Below are positions 50,866 to 60,291 of a stretch of 64,000 bases of DNA, piece by piece. Under the pieces are notes generated by a model that searched no databases, had not been told where the DNA came from, and was given only the letters and a program-made list of their open reading frames with translations. Position 1 is the first letter of the stretch, and each line of letters starts with the position of its first letter. Source of the stretch: an uncultured Bacteroidia bacterium (lineage in GTDB: Bacteria; Bacteroidota; Bacteroidia; Bacteroidales; UBA932); assembly GCA_902798975.1 (NCBI GenBank), contig CADBYT010000009.1, forward strand, positions 1-64,000, in the 5' to 3' direction. Made by a program: the position numbers and the translations under genes.

Positions 50866-51132
50866 TTATTTGAGGAGGTCGGTGACATACGGGAGCAACG
50901 CGATGGAGCGGGCACGCTTGACGGCCTGGGCAACCTTGCGCTGGAACTTGAGAGAAGTACCGGTGATGCGGCGGGGAAGGATCTTGCCCTGCTCATTGAG
51001 GAACTTCTTGAGGAACTCGGCGTCCTTGTAATCGACATACTTGATGCCCGCTTTCTTGAAGCGGCAGTATTTCTTCTTGCGAACCTCTACGGTAGGAGGG
51101 TTCAGATAACGGATTTCGTTGTTGTTTGCCAT
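50866..51132 (-). CDS. rpsR: 30S ribosomal protein S18
   Basis: This 88-residue protein contains [20 protein letters not shown] and the canonical [20 protein letters not shown] segment. It lies between rpsF and rplI in the usual order, binding S6 in the small subunit. Confidence 0.97.
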   Translation of the reverse strand: MANNNEIRYLNPPTVEVRKKKYCRFKKAGIKYVDYKDAEFLKKFLNEQGKILPRRITGTSLKFQRKVAQAVKRARSIALLPYVTDLLK

Positions 51133-51147
51133 AATGATTCCTCCTGA

Positions 51148-51561
51148 TTATTCTTCGGTTTCAATCTCTTCGGCTTCGGCCTTGGGGGCCTCTTCCTGCT
51201 GCGGAGCGGCGGCGGCAGCGGCGGCCTTGGCGGCGCGCGTCTGGCGGCGGTGCTCGGCGTAAGCGACGGCGTTCTTGTCCAGGGCTACGGTGAGGTAGCG
51301 GAGGATGCGCTCGTCACGGTGATACTGGGTCTCGAGGGTGCCCACGAACTGCGGGTCAGCCTTGAACTCAATCAGGTAATAGAATCCTGACGTCTTGTGC
51401 TGGATGGGGTAGGCAAGCTGCTTGAGACCCCAGTCCTCTTCGTACACGATCTCGCCGCCGTTGTCACGGATCAGCTGGGTGTACTTGGCAACCGCTTCCT
51501 TCATCTGGGTGTCAGACAAAACGGGAGTTGCAATGAAAACGGTTTCGTACTGTTTGATCAT
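51148..51561 (-). CDS. rpsF: 30S ribosomal protein S6
   Basis: This 137-residue protein starts MIKQYETVFIATPVLSDTQM, has EDWGLKQLAYPIQHKTSGFY and ends in an Ala/Glu-rich tail of about 35 residues that is longer than in many S6 proteins. It heads the S6-S18-L9 operon from the promoter at 51612-51642. Confidence 0.97.
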   Translation of the reverse strand: MIKQYETVFIATPVLSDTQMKEAVAKYTQLIRDNGGEIVYEEDWGLKQLAYPIQHKTSGFYYLIEFKADPQFVGTLETQYHRDERILRYLTVALDKNAVAYAEHRRQTRAAKAAAAAAAPQQEEAPKAEAEEIETEE

Positions 51562-51611
51562 TTTGTTAATAATTAATAAGTAAATACGTAGTCCCTTTCA
51601 CAAAGGGGCTG

Positions 51612-51642
51612 CAAAGATAGGGATTATTTTTGTAAATACAAA
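51612..51642 (-). promoter_or_regulatory. Promoter of the rpsF operon
   Basis: TATCTTTG (51612-51619) and TTTG (51639-51642) are 19 bases apart. The leader is about 45 bases. Confidence 0.8.
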
Positions 51643-51644
51643 AA

Positions 51645-51692
51645 GATTCCCGATCAGGTCGGGAATGACGGTAGGAAGGTCGGGAATGACGA
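51645..51692 (+). repeat. REP-like palindrome with a tandem half-unit
   Basis: GATTCCCGA, loop TCAGG, TCGGGAATGACG (51645-51670), followed by a second right half AGGTCGGGAATGACG (about 51677-51691). It lies between the divergent rpsF and sensor kinase promoters. Confidence 0.75.
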
Positions 51693-51710
51693 TAAATAAC
51701 AAAAAAATAT

Positions 51711-51718
51711 TATATTTG
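51711..51718 (+). promoter_or_regulatory. -7 box of the two-component operon
   Basis: TATATTTG ends five bases before the GTG start of the first sensor kinase, implying a leaderless or nearly leaderless mRNA. No -33 TTTG is visible. Confidence 0.5.
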
Positions 51719-51723
51719 AAGTC

Positions 51724-53712
51724 GTGAAGATTTTTGCTAAAGTCCTGTCACTGTTCTTGCTGCTGTCGGTATCCCTGCCGCTGGCGGCCCAGAACAACCC
51801 GTACGAGATCGACGACGTCTGCTATGAATACCTGCAGCGGGCGGAGCTGACGGTAGACAATCTGGACACGGACGAATTTGAACAGGTCAATGCGCGCCTG
51901 CTGGAGTCAGCTGTCGTGCGGCATGACGAGAAAGCCCGTACGCTCTTCTATGTCTTCGCACTCCGGCGTGAGTGCCGGAAAGGGGAAGCGGCTCCGCCCG
52001 AGCGTCGGAAAGAGGCCAACCAGGCCGTGGACGAGGCGTTTACAATCCTGAAGGCGGTCGCCCGGGAGACCGGCCTGACGCAATACTATTACTACTCATA
52101 CGACCTGACCCAGAACTACTATTTCAGCAGCCGGCAGGTCTCGAAGGCCTTCTCCCTGCTGAACAGGATGCTTGAAGACTCTGAACAGGAAAATGATGAG
52201 TACGGTCTGTGGCAGGCCCTGCGCTTCCTGGCCCAGGTGTACCAGCAGCAATCGGATGCCGTGAATACCCGGCGCTACCTGAAGCAATGCCTGGAACTCT
52301 ACAATACGACCAAGGATCCGACAATCCGCAGGCAGCCGATGACGCGCATCTACTGCGACCTGGCCGATACCTACGATTTCCAGGACGATTCGAACCGTCT
52401 GTATTACAACAAGGCGTTCCAAGCCGCGCAGGCGCATCTGGATACCTTGCGCTGCTCGTATTACCAGGCGCAGATGGCCGCTTTCGACAATCAGCTTTCC
52501 GAGTACGAGAAGAAGCGGGATTTCTGCCTCAATGACCCGGCCTTCCGTTCCTTCTTCCGGACCGGTCCGGAGATGTTCCAGTGCACGGATGCGATCGTCC
52601 GGAACGAGCGGCCGTCCCAGGCGCTGCTCGATACCTTGTTCCTGCCCCGCCAGCAGCTGTACATCGGCCGCCTGGCTGCCCAGTGGGGGCAGCCGGACCT
52701 CTCCCTCTACATGATGCAGAAGCGCTACGTGGATCTGCAGAGCATTTTGTCCAAGGTCAACGATCTGCGTCTGGAGGAAGCTTCCGGCCAGTTTGAGAAC
52801 TTCGTCCTGAACCGCCAGTTGCGCGAGAAGGATGAGGAAGTGGCCTTCGCGACGCACCTGATTGCCATCCTGGCGGTCGTCATGCTGTTGGGTGGACTTG
52901 CATTCTCTCTGGTGCATATCCGCATTCTCCGCCGCGAACGCGAAGCGGACGTGGAGCGGATCCGCGAACTGAAGGAGGCGAACGATAAGGTGCAGTTGGC
53001 GAATGCTGCCAAGACGCGTTTTGTCCAGAATATGAGCCATGAGGTGCGAACGCCGCTGAATGCCATCGTGGGCTTCTCGCAGTTGCTTTCGCTCCCGGAC
53101 GGATCCTTCTCCGAGGAGGAAAAGAACGAATTCTCCGAGCATGTCATCAACAATACGCAGATGCTGACGATGCTCCTGGACGATATCCTCAACACGTCCG
53201 CAATCGATTCCGGCAATTACAAGATTACGTATGCGCAGGGAGAGATGAACTACATCGCGCGGGCGGCGGTCAAGAGCGCCGAACACCGGCTCAAACCTGG
53301 CGTGAAGATGTTCTACGCGCCGGAATCCGAAGAGCCGTTCACGTTCACGACAGATCCGCGCCGAGTGCAGCAGATTCTGATCAATCTGCTGACCAATGCC
53401 TGCAAACATACCAAGGAAGGGCAGATCTGTCTGTCCAGTTCGCTTACGAAACGGCCGGGCTATGTCAGCTATGCCGTTACGGACAGCGGTCCAGGCATTC
53501 CGGCGGACCAGGCGGAAAAGATTTTCGAACGCTTCACCAAGCTGAACGATTTCGTGCAGGGCACGGGCCTGGGCCTGAGCATTTGTCGGGACGTTGCCAA
53601 CCGGATGGGCGCGGAAGTCTATCTGGACACGAGCTACACGGCAGGAGGCGCCCGTTTTATCCTGGATGTGCCGATTGAGCCGGAAGGAAAAGAATTAGTT
53701 AAAACCACATGA
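51724..53712 (+). CDS. Membrane sensor histidine kinase (first of a tandem pair)
   Basis: This 662-residue kinase starts with GTG and a signal/anchor (MKIFAKVLSLFLLLSVSLPL). Residues 25-370 form a helical, TPR-like periplasmic sensor; a membrane helix follows near residues 376-398. The phosphoacceptor His439 lies in NMSHEVRTPLNAIVGFSQLL, and the ATPase has N box NLLTNACKH and G boxes DSGPGIP and GTGLGLSIC. It should phosphorylate the receiver encoded four bases downstream. A highly similar kinase lies at 54127-56112. Confidence 0.92.
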   Translation: MKIFAKVLSLFLLLSVSLPLAAQNNPYEIDDVCYEYLQRAELTVDNLDTDEFEQVNARLLESAVVRHDEKARTLFYVFALRRECRKGEAAPPERRKEANQAVDEAFTILKAVARETGLTQYYYYSYDLTQNYYFSSRQVSKAFSLLNRMLEDSEQENDEYGLWQALRFLAQVYQQQSDAVNTRRYLKQCLELYNTTKDPTIRRQPMTRIYCDLADTYDFQDDSNRLYYNKAFQAAQAHLDTLRCSYYQAQMAAFDNQLSEYEKKRDFCLNDPAFRSFFRTGPEMFQCTDAIVRNERPSQALLDTLFLPRQQLYIGRLAAQWGQPDLSLYMMQKRYVDLQSILSKVNDLRLEEASGQFENFVLNRQLREKDEEVAFATHLIAILAVVMLLGGLAFSLVHIRILRREREADVERIRELKEANDKVQLANAAKTRFVQNMSHEVRTPLNAIVGFSQLLSLPDGSFSEEEKNEFSEHVINNTQMLTMLLDDILNTSAIDSGNYKITYAQGEMNYIARAAVKSAEHRLKPGVKMFYAPESEEPFTFTTDPRRVQQILINLLTNACKHTKEGQICLSSSLTKRPGYVSYAVTDSGPGIPADQAEKIFERFTKLNDFVQGTGLGLSICRDVANRMGAEVYLDTSYTAGGARFILDVPIEPEGKELVKTT

Positions 53713-53716
53713 TATT

Positions 53717-54130
53717 ATGACACCTCTTTTCGCACAAGATCACGATTACTCGAGATTCAATGTCCTGGCGGTGGATGACATCCCGCTGAACCTGATACTC
53801 GTGAAGAAGATGCTGGTCGGATTCAATTTCGAATTCCGGACAGCGGACGGCGGTCAGCAGGCGCTCGATGCCGTGGCTGAGAAGAAGCCGGATCTGATCC
53901 TGCTGGATCTGATGATGCCGGAGATTGACGGATTCGAAGTGATCCGCCGGTTGCGTGCGGACCCCGCCACGGCGGATATCCAGATTGTCATCCTGTCGGC
54001 GCTCAATTCCGACGAGGATGTGGTGAAGGGGTTCGACGCCGGCGCGAACGATTTTATCATGAAGCCCATCATCATGGAGCGGCTGCTTAACTGCGTGGCT
54101 ACGCAGATGCAGATTATCGAGGCGAAATGA
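53717..54130 (+). CDS. Single-domain response regulator
   Basis: This 137-residue receiver protein has the acidic pair in LAVDDIPLN, phospho-acceptor Asp64 in ILLDLMMPEIDGFEV and the conserved Lys in FIMKPI. It has no DNA-binding or enzymatic output domain, so it likely acts by protein contact or as a phosphate sink. Its stop overlaps the start of the second kinase by four bases. Confidence 0.92.
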   Translation: MTPLFAQDHDYSRFNVLAVDDIPLNLILVKKMLVGFNFEFRTADGGQQALDAVAEKKPDLILLDLMMPEIDGFEVIRRLRADPATADIQIVILSALNSDEDVVKGFDAGANDFIMKPIIMERLLNCVATQMQIIEAK

Positions 54131-56112
54131 AGCACTTTCTGATCTCAGTTGTCTTTTGGGTGTTTGCGGCCATTCTGCCGCTGACCGCCCAGAACAACCC
54201 GTATGAGATAGATGACGAGTGCTTTAAGTATTTCAGCGAGACAGAGTTGCTGGTCGGGAAACCCGGATTCGAAGAAAGCAACGCCGCGCTGCTGAGGACT
54301 GCCATAACCAAGGGCGACACGAAGGCGCAGACCTTGTATTACGTAGAGCGCCTCAAGCACGTTTCGCGGAGCGTTCCTTCGAAACAGGCTCCCTCGCCTC
54401 AGGACGAAGCTAAGGTGGTTGCCGCCTTCGAGGACCTCAAACAGGTGGCCGACCGCTTCGGATATCCGCAGTATTTCTATTACGCTTACGAGATTCTCCA
54501 AAACTTTTATTACAACCGGGGTCTGCCCTTGCGTACGGTTGAGCTGGCGCAGGAGATGCAGGAGATTGCTTCGGAACGGAAGGACGCCTACGGCTTGTGG
54601 ATGGGGCACCGCTACATGGTCTCGCTCTATGTGGCGCAGGGCGATTACATCACGGCCAAACGCTATATCCTGGAATCCCTGAAGATTTACGAATCGAGTA
54701 CCGACCCCGTCGTGCGCAGACAGAGCGTTGCCCGGCTGTATTGCGATCTGTCGGATACCTACCTCATCGGAAACGATTCGGTGCGGATCAACGTGGAGAA
54801 GGCCGTGAAGAATTCCAAGCAGCACCTGGACACCCTTCGCTGCGAGTACCACCTGGCCAAGATCGCCGCCTACGAAAAGAATGTCGAGGAGTACCAGCGG
54901 CATCGGGATTATTGCCTGAAGGACCCGTCCCTATCGTCCATCAGTACCACGGCGGTGCGCCTGTTCGAGACCCTGGACGCCATCATCGAAGGAACGTTCG
55001 ACGGCAATGCCGTGGGAGCGCTGTCTCTCTCCCGTACCCGCGAAGTCAAGTATATCGCCAACGTCGCTGAAGTCTACGGCTACAAGGACCAGGCCTTCGA
55101 AATCGAGCGTCTGCTGGTGCGGAAGTTTGAACAGTTGTTCGCCAACAGCAACCAGTCCAAGATCACGGAACTGGACGCCCGGCTGGGGAACACGGTGTTG
55201 TCCGCCCGCCTGGCCGACAAGAACAAGGAGATGCTCAACATCTCCCGGCTGGTGGCCATCCTGCTGGCGATCATCCTGGTGATTGCCCTGTCGTTCTTCC
55301 TGTTCTATACCCGCCAACTCAGCCAGGCGAAGGAGCAGGACGAGCTGCGGATTGCCGAATTGAAGGAAGCCAACGAGAAGGTCCGCATGGCGGACGCTGC
55401 CAAGACGCGTTTCGTGCAGAACATGAGCCATGAGGTGCGTACGCCGCTCAACGCCATCGTGGGCTTCTCGCAGTTGCTGTCGCTGCCGGACGGGTCGTTC
55501 AGCGAGGACGAGAAGAACGTGTTCTCGAATCACATCATCAACAATACCAATATGCTGACGATGCTGCTGGACGACATCCTCAGCGCGTCCGCGATGGATG
55601 CCGGCAGTTATAAGATCAATTACGAGGACGGAGAGGTGCACTTCATCGCCCAGTCGGCCATCAGCAGTGCCGAACATCGCCTGCAGCCGGGCGTACGCAT
55701 GTACTATGCTCCGGAATCGGAGGAACCGATTCCGTTCCGGACGGATCCCCGCCGGGCGCAGCAGATCCTGATCAACCTGCTGACCAACGCCTGTAAGCAC
55801 ACGATGGAAGGGGAGATCCGCCTGACAAGCTCGCTTACCAGCCGCCCCGGCTTCGTGAGTTATGCCGTTACGGACACGGGTACTGGCGTGCCGCCGGAGC
55901 AGGCGGAGCAGATTTTCTCCCGTTTCACCAAACTGAATGAATTCACGCAGGGTTCGGGCCTTGGCCTGAGTATTTGCCGGGATATTGCCGGCCGTTTGGG
56001 CGCGAGCGTGTATCTGGATACGACTTACACGGCGGGCGGTGCCCGTTTCGTGCTGGAACTGCCCCTGCATCCGGATGAACAAAAACAAGAAGAACAAATA
56101 AAAACAGAATAG
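54127..56112 (+). CDS. Membrane sensor histidine kinase (second of a tandem pair)
   Basis: This 661-residue kinase has the same layout as the first: a signal/anchor, a TPR-like periplasmic region beginning AQNNPYEIDDECFKYFSETE, a membrane helix (about residues 373-395), His435 in NMSHEVRTPLNAIVGFSQLL and a complete ATPase domain. The kinase half is nearly identical to the first; the sensor half has diverged strongly, so the two probably sense different ligands. It is coupled to the upstream regulator by an ATGA overlap. Confidence 0.92.
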   Translation: MKHFLISVVFWVFAAILPLTAQNNPYEIDDECFKYFSETELLVGKPGFEESNAALLRTAITKGDTKAQTLYYVERLKHVSRSVPSKQAPSPQDEAKVVAAFEDLKQVADRFGYPQYFYYAYEILQNFYYNRGLPLRTVELAQEMQEIASERKDAYGLWMGHRYMVSLYVAQGDYITAKRYILESLKIYESSTDPVVRRQSVARLYCDLSDTYLIGNDSVRINVEKAVKNSKQHLDTLRCEYHLAKIAAYEKNVEEYQRHRDYCLKDPSLSSISTTAVRLFETLDAIIEGTFDGNAVGALSLSRTREVKYIANVAEVYGYKDQAFEIERLLVRKFEQLFANSNQSKITELDARLGNTVLSARLADKNKEMLNISRLVAILLAIILVIALSFFLFYTRQLSQAKEQDELRIAELKEANEKVRMADAAKTRFVQNMSHEVRTPLNAIVGFSQLLSLPDGSFSEDEKNVFSNHIINNTNMLTMLLDDILSASAMDAGSYKINYEDGEVHFIAQSAISSAEHRLQPGVRMYYAPESEEPIPFRTDPRRAQQILINLLTNACKHTMEGEIRLTSSLTSRPGFVSYAVTDTGTGVPPEQAEQIFSRFTKLNEFTQGSGLGLSICRDIAGRLGASVYLDTTYTAGGARFVLELPLHPDEQKQEEQIKTE

Positions 56113-56116
56113 AACT

Positions 56117-56536
56117 ATGGTTCCGTTTTACGCACAAGATCACGATTATTCGAAGTACAATGTCCTGGCCGTGGATGACATTCCGCTGAATCTGCTGCTG
56201 GTGCAGAAGATGCTGTCCCGGTTCAATTTTGAATTGCGGACTGCCGCCAACGGACAGCAGGCGCTGGACGCCGTGGCCGCCAAGAAGCCGGACCTGATCC
56301 TGCTGGACCTGATGATGCCGGGTATTGACGGATTCGAAGTGATCCGCCGCCTGCGTGCGAATCCGGACACGGCGGACATCCAGATCGTGATTCTGTCCGC
56401 GCTCAACTCCAACGAAGACGTGATAAAGGGCTTCAACGAGGGAGCGAATGACTTCATCATGAAGCCGATTATCATGGAGAAACTGCTCAGTTGCGTGGTC
56501 ACGCAGATGCAGCTCGTCGAAGCGAAGAACAAGTAA
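56117..56536 (+). CDS. Single-domain response regulator
   Basis: This 139-residue receiver is the close paralogue of 53717-54130 (same FYAQDHDYSKYNVLAVDD opening, ILLDLMMPGIDGFEV phospho-site, FIMKPI). It starts four bases after the second kinase, the same spacing as in the first pair. It has no output domain. It ends four bases before the convergent ABC exporter gene. Confidence 0.92.
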   Translation: MVPFYAQDHDYSKYNVLAVDDIPLNLLLVQKMLSRFNFELRTAANGQQALDAVAAKKPDLILLDLMMPGIDGFEVIRRLRANPDTADIQIVILSALNSNEDVIKGFNEGANDFIMKPIIMEKLLSCVVTQMQLVEAKNK

Positions 56537-56540
56537 AGGC

Positions 56541-58352
56541 TTAGCTGAAGAATTTTCCGTCCCCGTCGGCGTCGAGGGTCTGTGCCAGTTTCTCGATGTT
56601 GAGGCTGCGCGCCGAAGCGTCTACGATCTCCTTGTAGATGCCTCCGGCGCGATATACTTCGTCCGGGTGGCCGCTCTGCTCCACCCGGCCCTGCTGCAGG
56701 GCGTAGATGATGTCGGAATCGATGATCTGCGAGATCGAGTGGGAAATCATGATGACGGTGCGGTCCTTCTTGATGGCGTCGATGCTGGCCTTGATCTGCT
56801 CGGTCGCGATGGCGTCCAGCGAGGCGGTGGGCTCGTCCAGGAAGATGATGGGCGGATTCTTCAGGAACATGCGCGCGATGGCGATGCGCTGCTGCTGGCC
56901 GCCCGACAGGTCGGCCGCCTTGTTCTGGAAGCCCTTGGGCAGGGCCATGATCTGGTCGTAGATATAGGCTTTGCGGGCGGCTTCCTCCACTTCTTCCAAG
57001 CTCGCGTCCGGCCGGCCGTAGCGGATGTTCTCCTCGACTGTTCCGTCGAAGATGTGGTTTTTCTGGAGGACCAGGCCGATGTTCTCCCGCAGGTAGCGGG
57101 TGTCCCATTTCCGCAGGTCCACGCCGTCCAGCATAATGCTGCCGCAATCCGGCTCGTAGAACTTGTCCAGCAGGTTCACGATGGTGGACTTGCCGGCGCC
57201 GCTCAGACCCACCAGGGCGGTGATGCGGCCGCTGCGAATGCTCATGTTGATGTCGTGCAGCGCCTTGTTGCCGTTGGGGTAGGTGAAGTCCACGTGGGAG
57301 AGCTCGAAGTTGCCCAGGACCTTTTCCGGCCGGTAGCTTCCGCTCGGCTCGATCTCCTTCTCGGAGTCCAGGATGCCGAAGAAGCCCTCCGCGTAGATGA
57401 GCGCGTCGTTGACGTCGTCGAAGATGCGCTGGAGCTGCGTGATCGGGGCGATGACGTTGCTGAAGAGCATCACGTGGTACATGATCTTGCCGATGGTCAT
57501 GCCCGGGTAGCCCTTCAGCACCAGGTAGGCGGTCAGGATGATCACCAGCACGGTGCCCACCTGCTTGACGAAGCTCTTGAGGCCGTTGTAGTAGAAGGCC
57601 ACGCGGCGGGTCTTCATCTGGTTCTCCGTGACCTGGTTCTGGATGTCCAGCTGCTTTTGCGCCTCGATGCGCTCGCGGTTGAAGCTCTTGATGACGTTGA
57701 TCGAATCGATGATGTTCTTGATGCCCTGGCTCTTGGATTCCAGGTGGGAGCGCATCTCCCGGCGCCAGCCCTTGAGCCGCCTGGCCTGCCGGTAGGTGAT
57801 CCAGAAATAGAAGGGCACGATGCCGAGCGCCACCAGGCCCACGTAGACGTTGGCGGCGAACATGAGGATCAGGGCCAGCGCGGCGCTCGTGAAGAGCGGC
57901 AGCAGGTCGATGAAGAAGTTCTGCACCGTGCGCGACAGGCTGCTGACGCCCTGGTCGATGCGCGCCTGGAGCTTGCCGGTGGCGTTGTCATCGGTGTTGA
58001 AATAGGCCATGCGGAAGGTCAGCACCTTCTCGATGACGGCCTGCGAGAGGTCGCGCGATACGAAGATGCGCATGCGCTCGCCGAAATAGTTCTGCGCGAA
58101 GGTGATGAGCGCGGAGAGGATTTCCTTGCCCAGCAGCACGACGCTGATGATCGTGAGGATGCGGGCTGCCTGCGCCCAGGTGAAATCCGTGCCGATCAGG
58201 GCGTTGATGGCGTCCACCGTGCGGTCGAGCACGATGGCGTTGACCTGCGCCATCAGGGAGCCGACCAGCGTCAGCATGAGGGTGATGACCACGAGCCAGC
58301 GGTAGGGCCGCACGAACGGCTTGATATTCTTGAATAGGCCGAATATACTCAT
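56541..58352 (-). CDS. MsbA-like ABC exporter (fused permease-ATPase)
   Basis: This 603-residue protein has a six-helix exporter domain (residues 15-310) and an ATPase domain with Walker A VGLSGAGKST, signature LSGGQQQRIAIARMF and Walker B IIFLDEPTASLD. It probably exports a lipid or other hydrophobic substrate. Start MSIFGLFKN at 58352 is chosen; the frame to 58367 enters the REP-like repeat. It follows parE on the same strand. Confidence 0.9.
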   Translation of the reverse strand: MSIFGLFKNIKPFVRPYRWLVVITLMLTLVGSLMAQVNAIVLDRTVDAINALIGTDFTWAQAARILTIISVVLLGKEILSALITFAQNYFGERMRIFVSRDLSQAVIEKVLTFRMAYFNTDDNATGKLQARIDQGVSSLSRTVQNFFIDLLPLFTSAALALILMFAANVYVGLVALGIVPFYFWITYRQARRLKGWRREMRSHLESKSQGIKNIIDSINVIKSFNRERIEAQKQLDIQNQVTENQMKTRRVAFYYNGLKSFVKQVGTVLVIILTAYLVLKGYPGMTIGKIMYHVMLFSNVIAPITQLQRIFDDVNDALIYAEGFFGILDSEKEIEPSGSYRPEKVLGNFELSHVDFTYPNGNKALHDINMSIRSGRITALVGLSGAGKSTIVNLLDKFYEPDCGSIMLDGVDLRKWDTRYLRENIGLVLQKNHIFDGTVEENIRYGRPDASLEEVEEAARKAYIYDQIMALPKGFQNKAADLSGGQQQRIAIARMFLKNPPIIFLDEPTASLDAIATEQIKASIDAIKKDRTVIMISHSISQIIDSDIIYALQQGRVEQSGHPDEVYRAGGIYKEIVDASARSLNIEKLAQTLDADGDGKFFS

Positions 58353-58362
58353 AGGCAGTCCC

Positions 58363-58391
58363 GTCATTCGCCGGCTTGACCGGAGAATCTC
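58363..58391 (-). repeat. Short dispersed palindrome (REP-like), imperfect
   Basis: GTCATTCGCCGG, loop CTTGA, CCGGAGAATCTC, with one mismatch in the stem. It overlaps the parE stop by two bases and lies just above the ABC exporter start. Confidence 0.7.
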
Positions 58392-60291
58392 AGATGTTTA
58401 CATCTTCCAGTTCCTCTTCGGAACGGAGGTTGGCGCGGATGAAGTTCTGGCGCTCCAGGGTGTTGTCGCCCATGTAGAAGGACATGATGTCCGCGATGGA
58501 CTCTTCCTCGGCCAGTTTTACCAGGTCCAGACGCATTTCGGGACCGATGAAGTGTACGAATTCCTCGGAGCTGATCTCGCCGAGACCTTTGAAGCGGGTG
58601 ATCTCGACGCCGGTCTTGAGGGCGCTGACGGCCTTCTCCTTCTCCTCGGGGGAGTAGCAATAGCGGTTCTCCTTCTTGTTGCGGACGCGGAAGAGGGGGG
58701 TCTGCAGGATGTGCACGTGCCCGCGGCGGATCAGGTCGGGGTAGTACTTCATGAAGAAGGTGAGCACGAGCATGCGGATGTGCATGCCGTCATCATCGGC
58801 ATCGGTGGCCACGATGATGTTGTTGTAGCGGAGGTTCTCCAGATCGTCCTCGACGCCGAGGGCGGAAATGAGCAGGTTCAGCTCCTCGTTCTCCGCCACC
58901 TTCTTGCGGCTCTCCTTGTAGCAGTTGATCGGCTTGCCGCGCAGCGAGAAGACAGCCTGGTAATTGGCGTTGCGGGCCTTGGTGATCGTACCGCTTGCGG
59001 AGTCGCCCTCGGTGATGAAGATGGAAGACGCCTCGATGTTCTCCTGCGTCTTCTCGGTGACCTTGTCGTTGTAATGGAAGCGGCAGTCGCGGAGCTTGCG
59101 GTTGTAGACGTTGGTGCGCTTGTTGCGCTCGCGCGTCTTCTTCTGGATGCCGCTGATTTCCTCGCGCTCCTGCTGGGAGGCCTTGATCTTCTCTTCGATC
59201 ACGGGCACGATCTCCTTGTGGATGTGCAGGTAGTTGTCGAGGTTCTTGGAGACGAAGTCGTTGACGTAGGAGCGGATGGTGGGACCGATGTCGGTCTTGA
59301 GCGCTCCGGATTCGTCGTGGAACTGCTTCTCCCACATGTAGTTGGATCCGAGCTTGGTCTTGGTCTGGCCTTCGAAGTTCGGCTCCTGGATCTGGATGCT
59401 GATGGCCCCGACCACGCCCTGGCGGCAGTCTACGGGGTCGTAATTCTTCTTGAAGAATTCCTTCAGGGTCTTGGCGATGGCTTCGCGGTAGGCCGCGAGG
59501 TGCGTGCCGCCGTCACGGGTGTTCTGGCCGTTGACGAAGGAGGAGATGTTCTCGCCGTAGGCGTTGCAGTGGCTCAGGACGATCTCGATGTCCTCGCCTT
59601 CCAGGTGGATGGGCGGGTAGAGCGGCTCGTCGCTGAGCAGGTTCTCGTTGACGAGGTCCAGCAGGCCGTTCTCGGACTTGTATGGGGTGCCGTTGAGGTT
59701 GAGGGTCAGGCCTTTCTTGAGGTAAGAATAGTTCTTGACCATCGTCTCCACGTAGTCCATGTTGTAAGCGTACTCGCCGAACATCATCCTGTCCGGGGTG
59801 AAGGTGACGAGGGTGCCGTTCTTCTCGCTGGTGCTGTCCTTGCCGCTGTCCTTGAGCTCGCCGCGTTCGAACCGCGCCCAGGAGCACTCCCCGTCGCGGT
59901 AGGAGCAGACATAGAAATTCTCCGACAGGGCGTTAACGGCCTTGGTGCCGACGCCGTTGAGTCCGACCGACTTCTTGAAGACCTTGTCGTCGAACTTGCC
60001 GCCGGTGTTGAGGATGCTCACGGCCTTGACCACGGAGTCCAGCGGAATGCCGCGGCCGAAATCGCGCACGGTGACGTCGTTCATCTGGATGGTGATGCGG
60101 ATCTCCTTGCCGTATCCCATCGCAAACTCGTCGATGGAATTGTCCACGATTTCCTTCAGAAGGACGTAAATGCCGTCGCCGGGGTTGTTGCCGTTGCCGA
60201 GGCGGCCGATGTACATACCCGGACGAAGGCGCACATGCTGTACGCCTTCCAGGGTGCGTATGTTGTCGTCAGTGTAGTTGTTATTTGGCAT
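58390..60291 (-). CDS. parE: DNA topoisomerase IV subunit B
   Basis: This 633-residue protein has the GHKL ATPase (VRLRPGMYIGRLG, KEIVDNSIDEF, GRGIPLD, VGLNGVGTKAVNAL), the transducer domain and the TOPRIM site (IFITEGDSASGT, ATDADDDGMHIRML). It is closer to Bacteroidota ParE than GyrB in length. It decatenates chromosomes with ParC, which is not in the window. The start overlaps the DUF1573 stop by 11 bases. Confidence 0.9.
   Translation of the reverse strand: MPNNNYTDDNIRTLEGVQHVRLRPGMYIGRLGNGNNPGDGIYVLLKEIVDNSIDEFAMGYGKEIRITIQMNDVTVRDFGRGIPLDSVVKAVSILNTGGKFDDKVFKKSVGLNGVGTKAVNALSENFYVCSYRDGECSWARFERGELKDSGKDSTSEKNGTLVTFTPDRMMFGEYAYNMDYVETMVKNYSYLKKGLTLNLNGTPYKSENGLLDLVNENLLSDEPLYPPIHLEGEDIEIVLSHCNAYGENISSFVNGQNTRDGGTHLAAYREAIAKTLKEFFKKNYDPVDCRQGVVGAISIQIQEPNFEGQTKTKLGSNYMWEKQFHDESGALKTDIGPTIRSYVNDFVSKNLDNYLHIHKEIVPVIEEKIKASQQEREEISGIQKKTRERNKRTNVYNRKLRDCRFHYNDKVTEKTQENIEASSIFITEGDSASGTITKARNANYQAVFSLRGKPINCYKESRKKVAENEELNLLISALGVEDDLENLRYNNIIVATDADDDGMHIRMLVLTFFMKYYPDLIRRGHVHILQTPLFRVRNKKENRYCYSPEEKEKAVSALKTGVEITRFKGLGEISSEEFVHFIGPEMRLDLVKLAEEESIADIMSFYMGDNTLERQNFIRANLRSEEELEDVNI

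Noticed and set aside
56667..58337. A 556-residue open frame antisense to the ABC exporter
   Set aside because: Shadow of a well-supported gene; repetitive acidic composition and no motifs.
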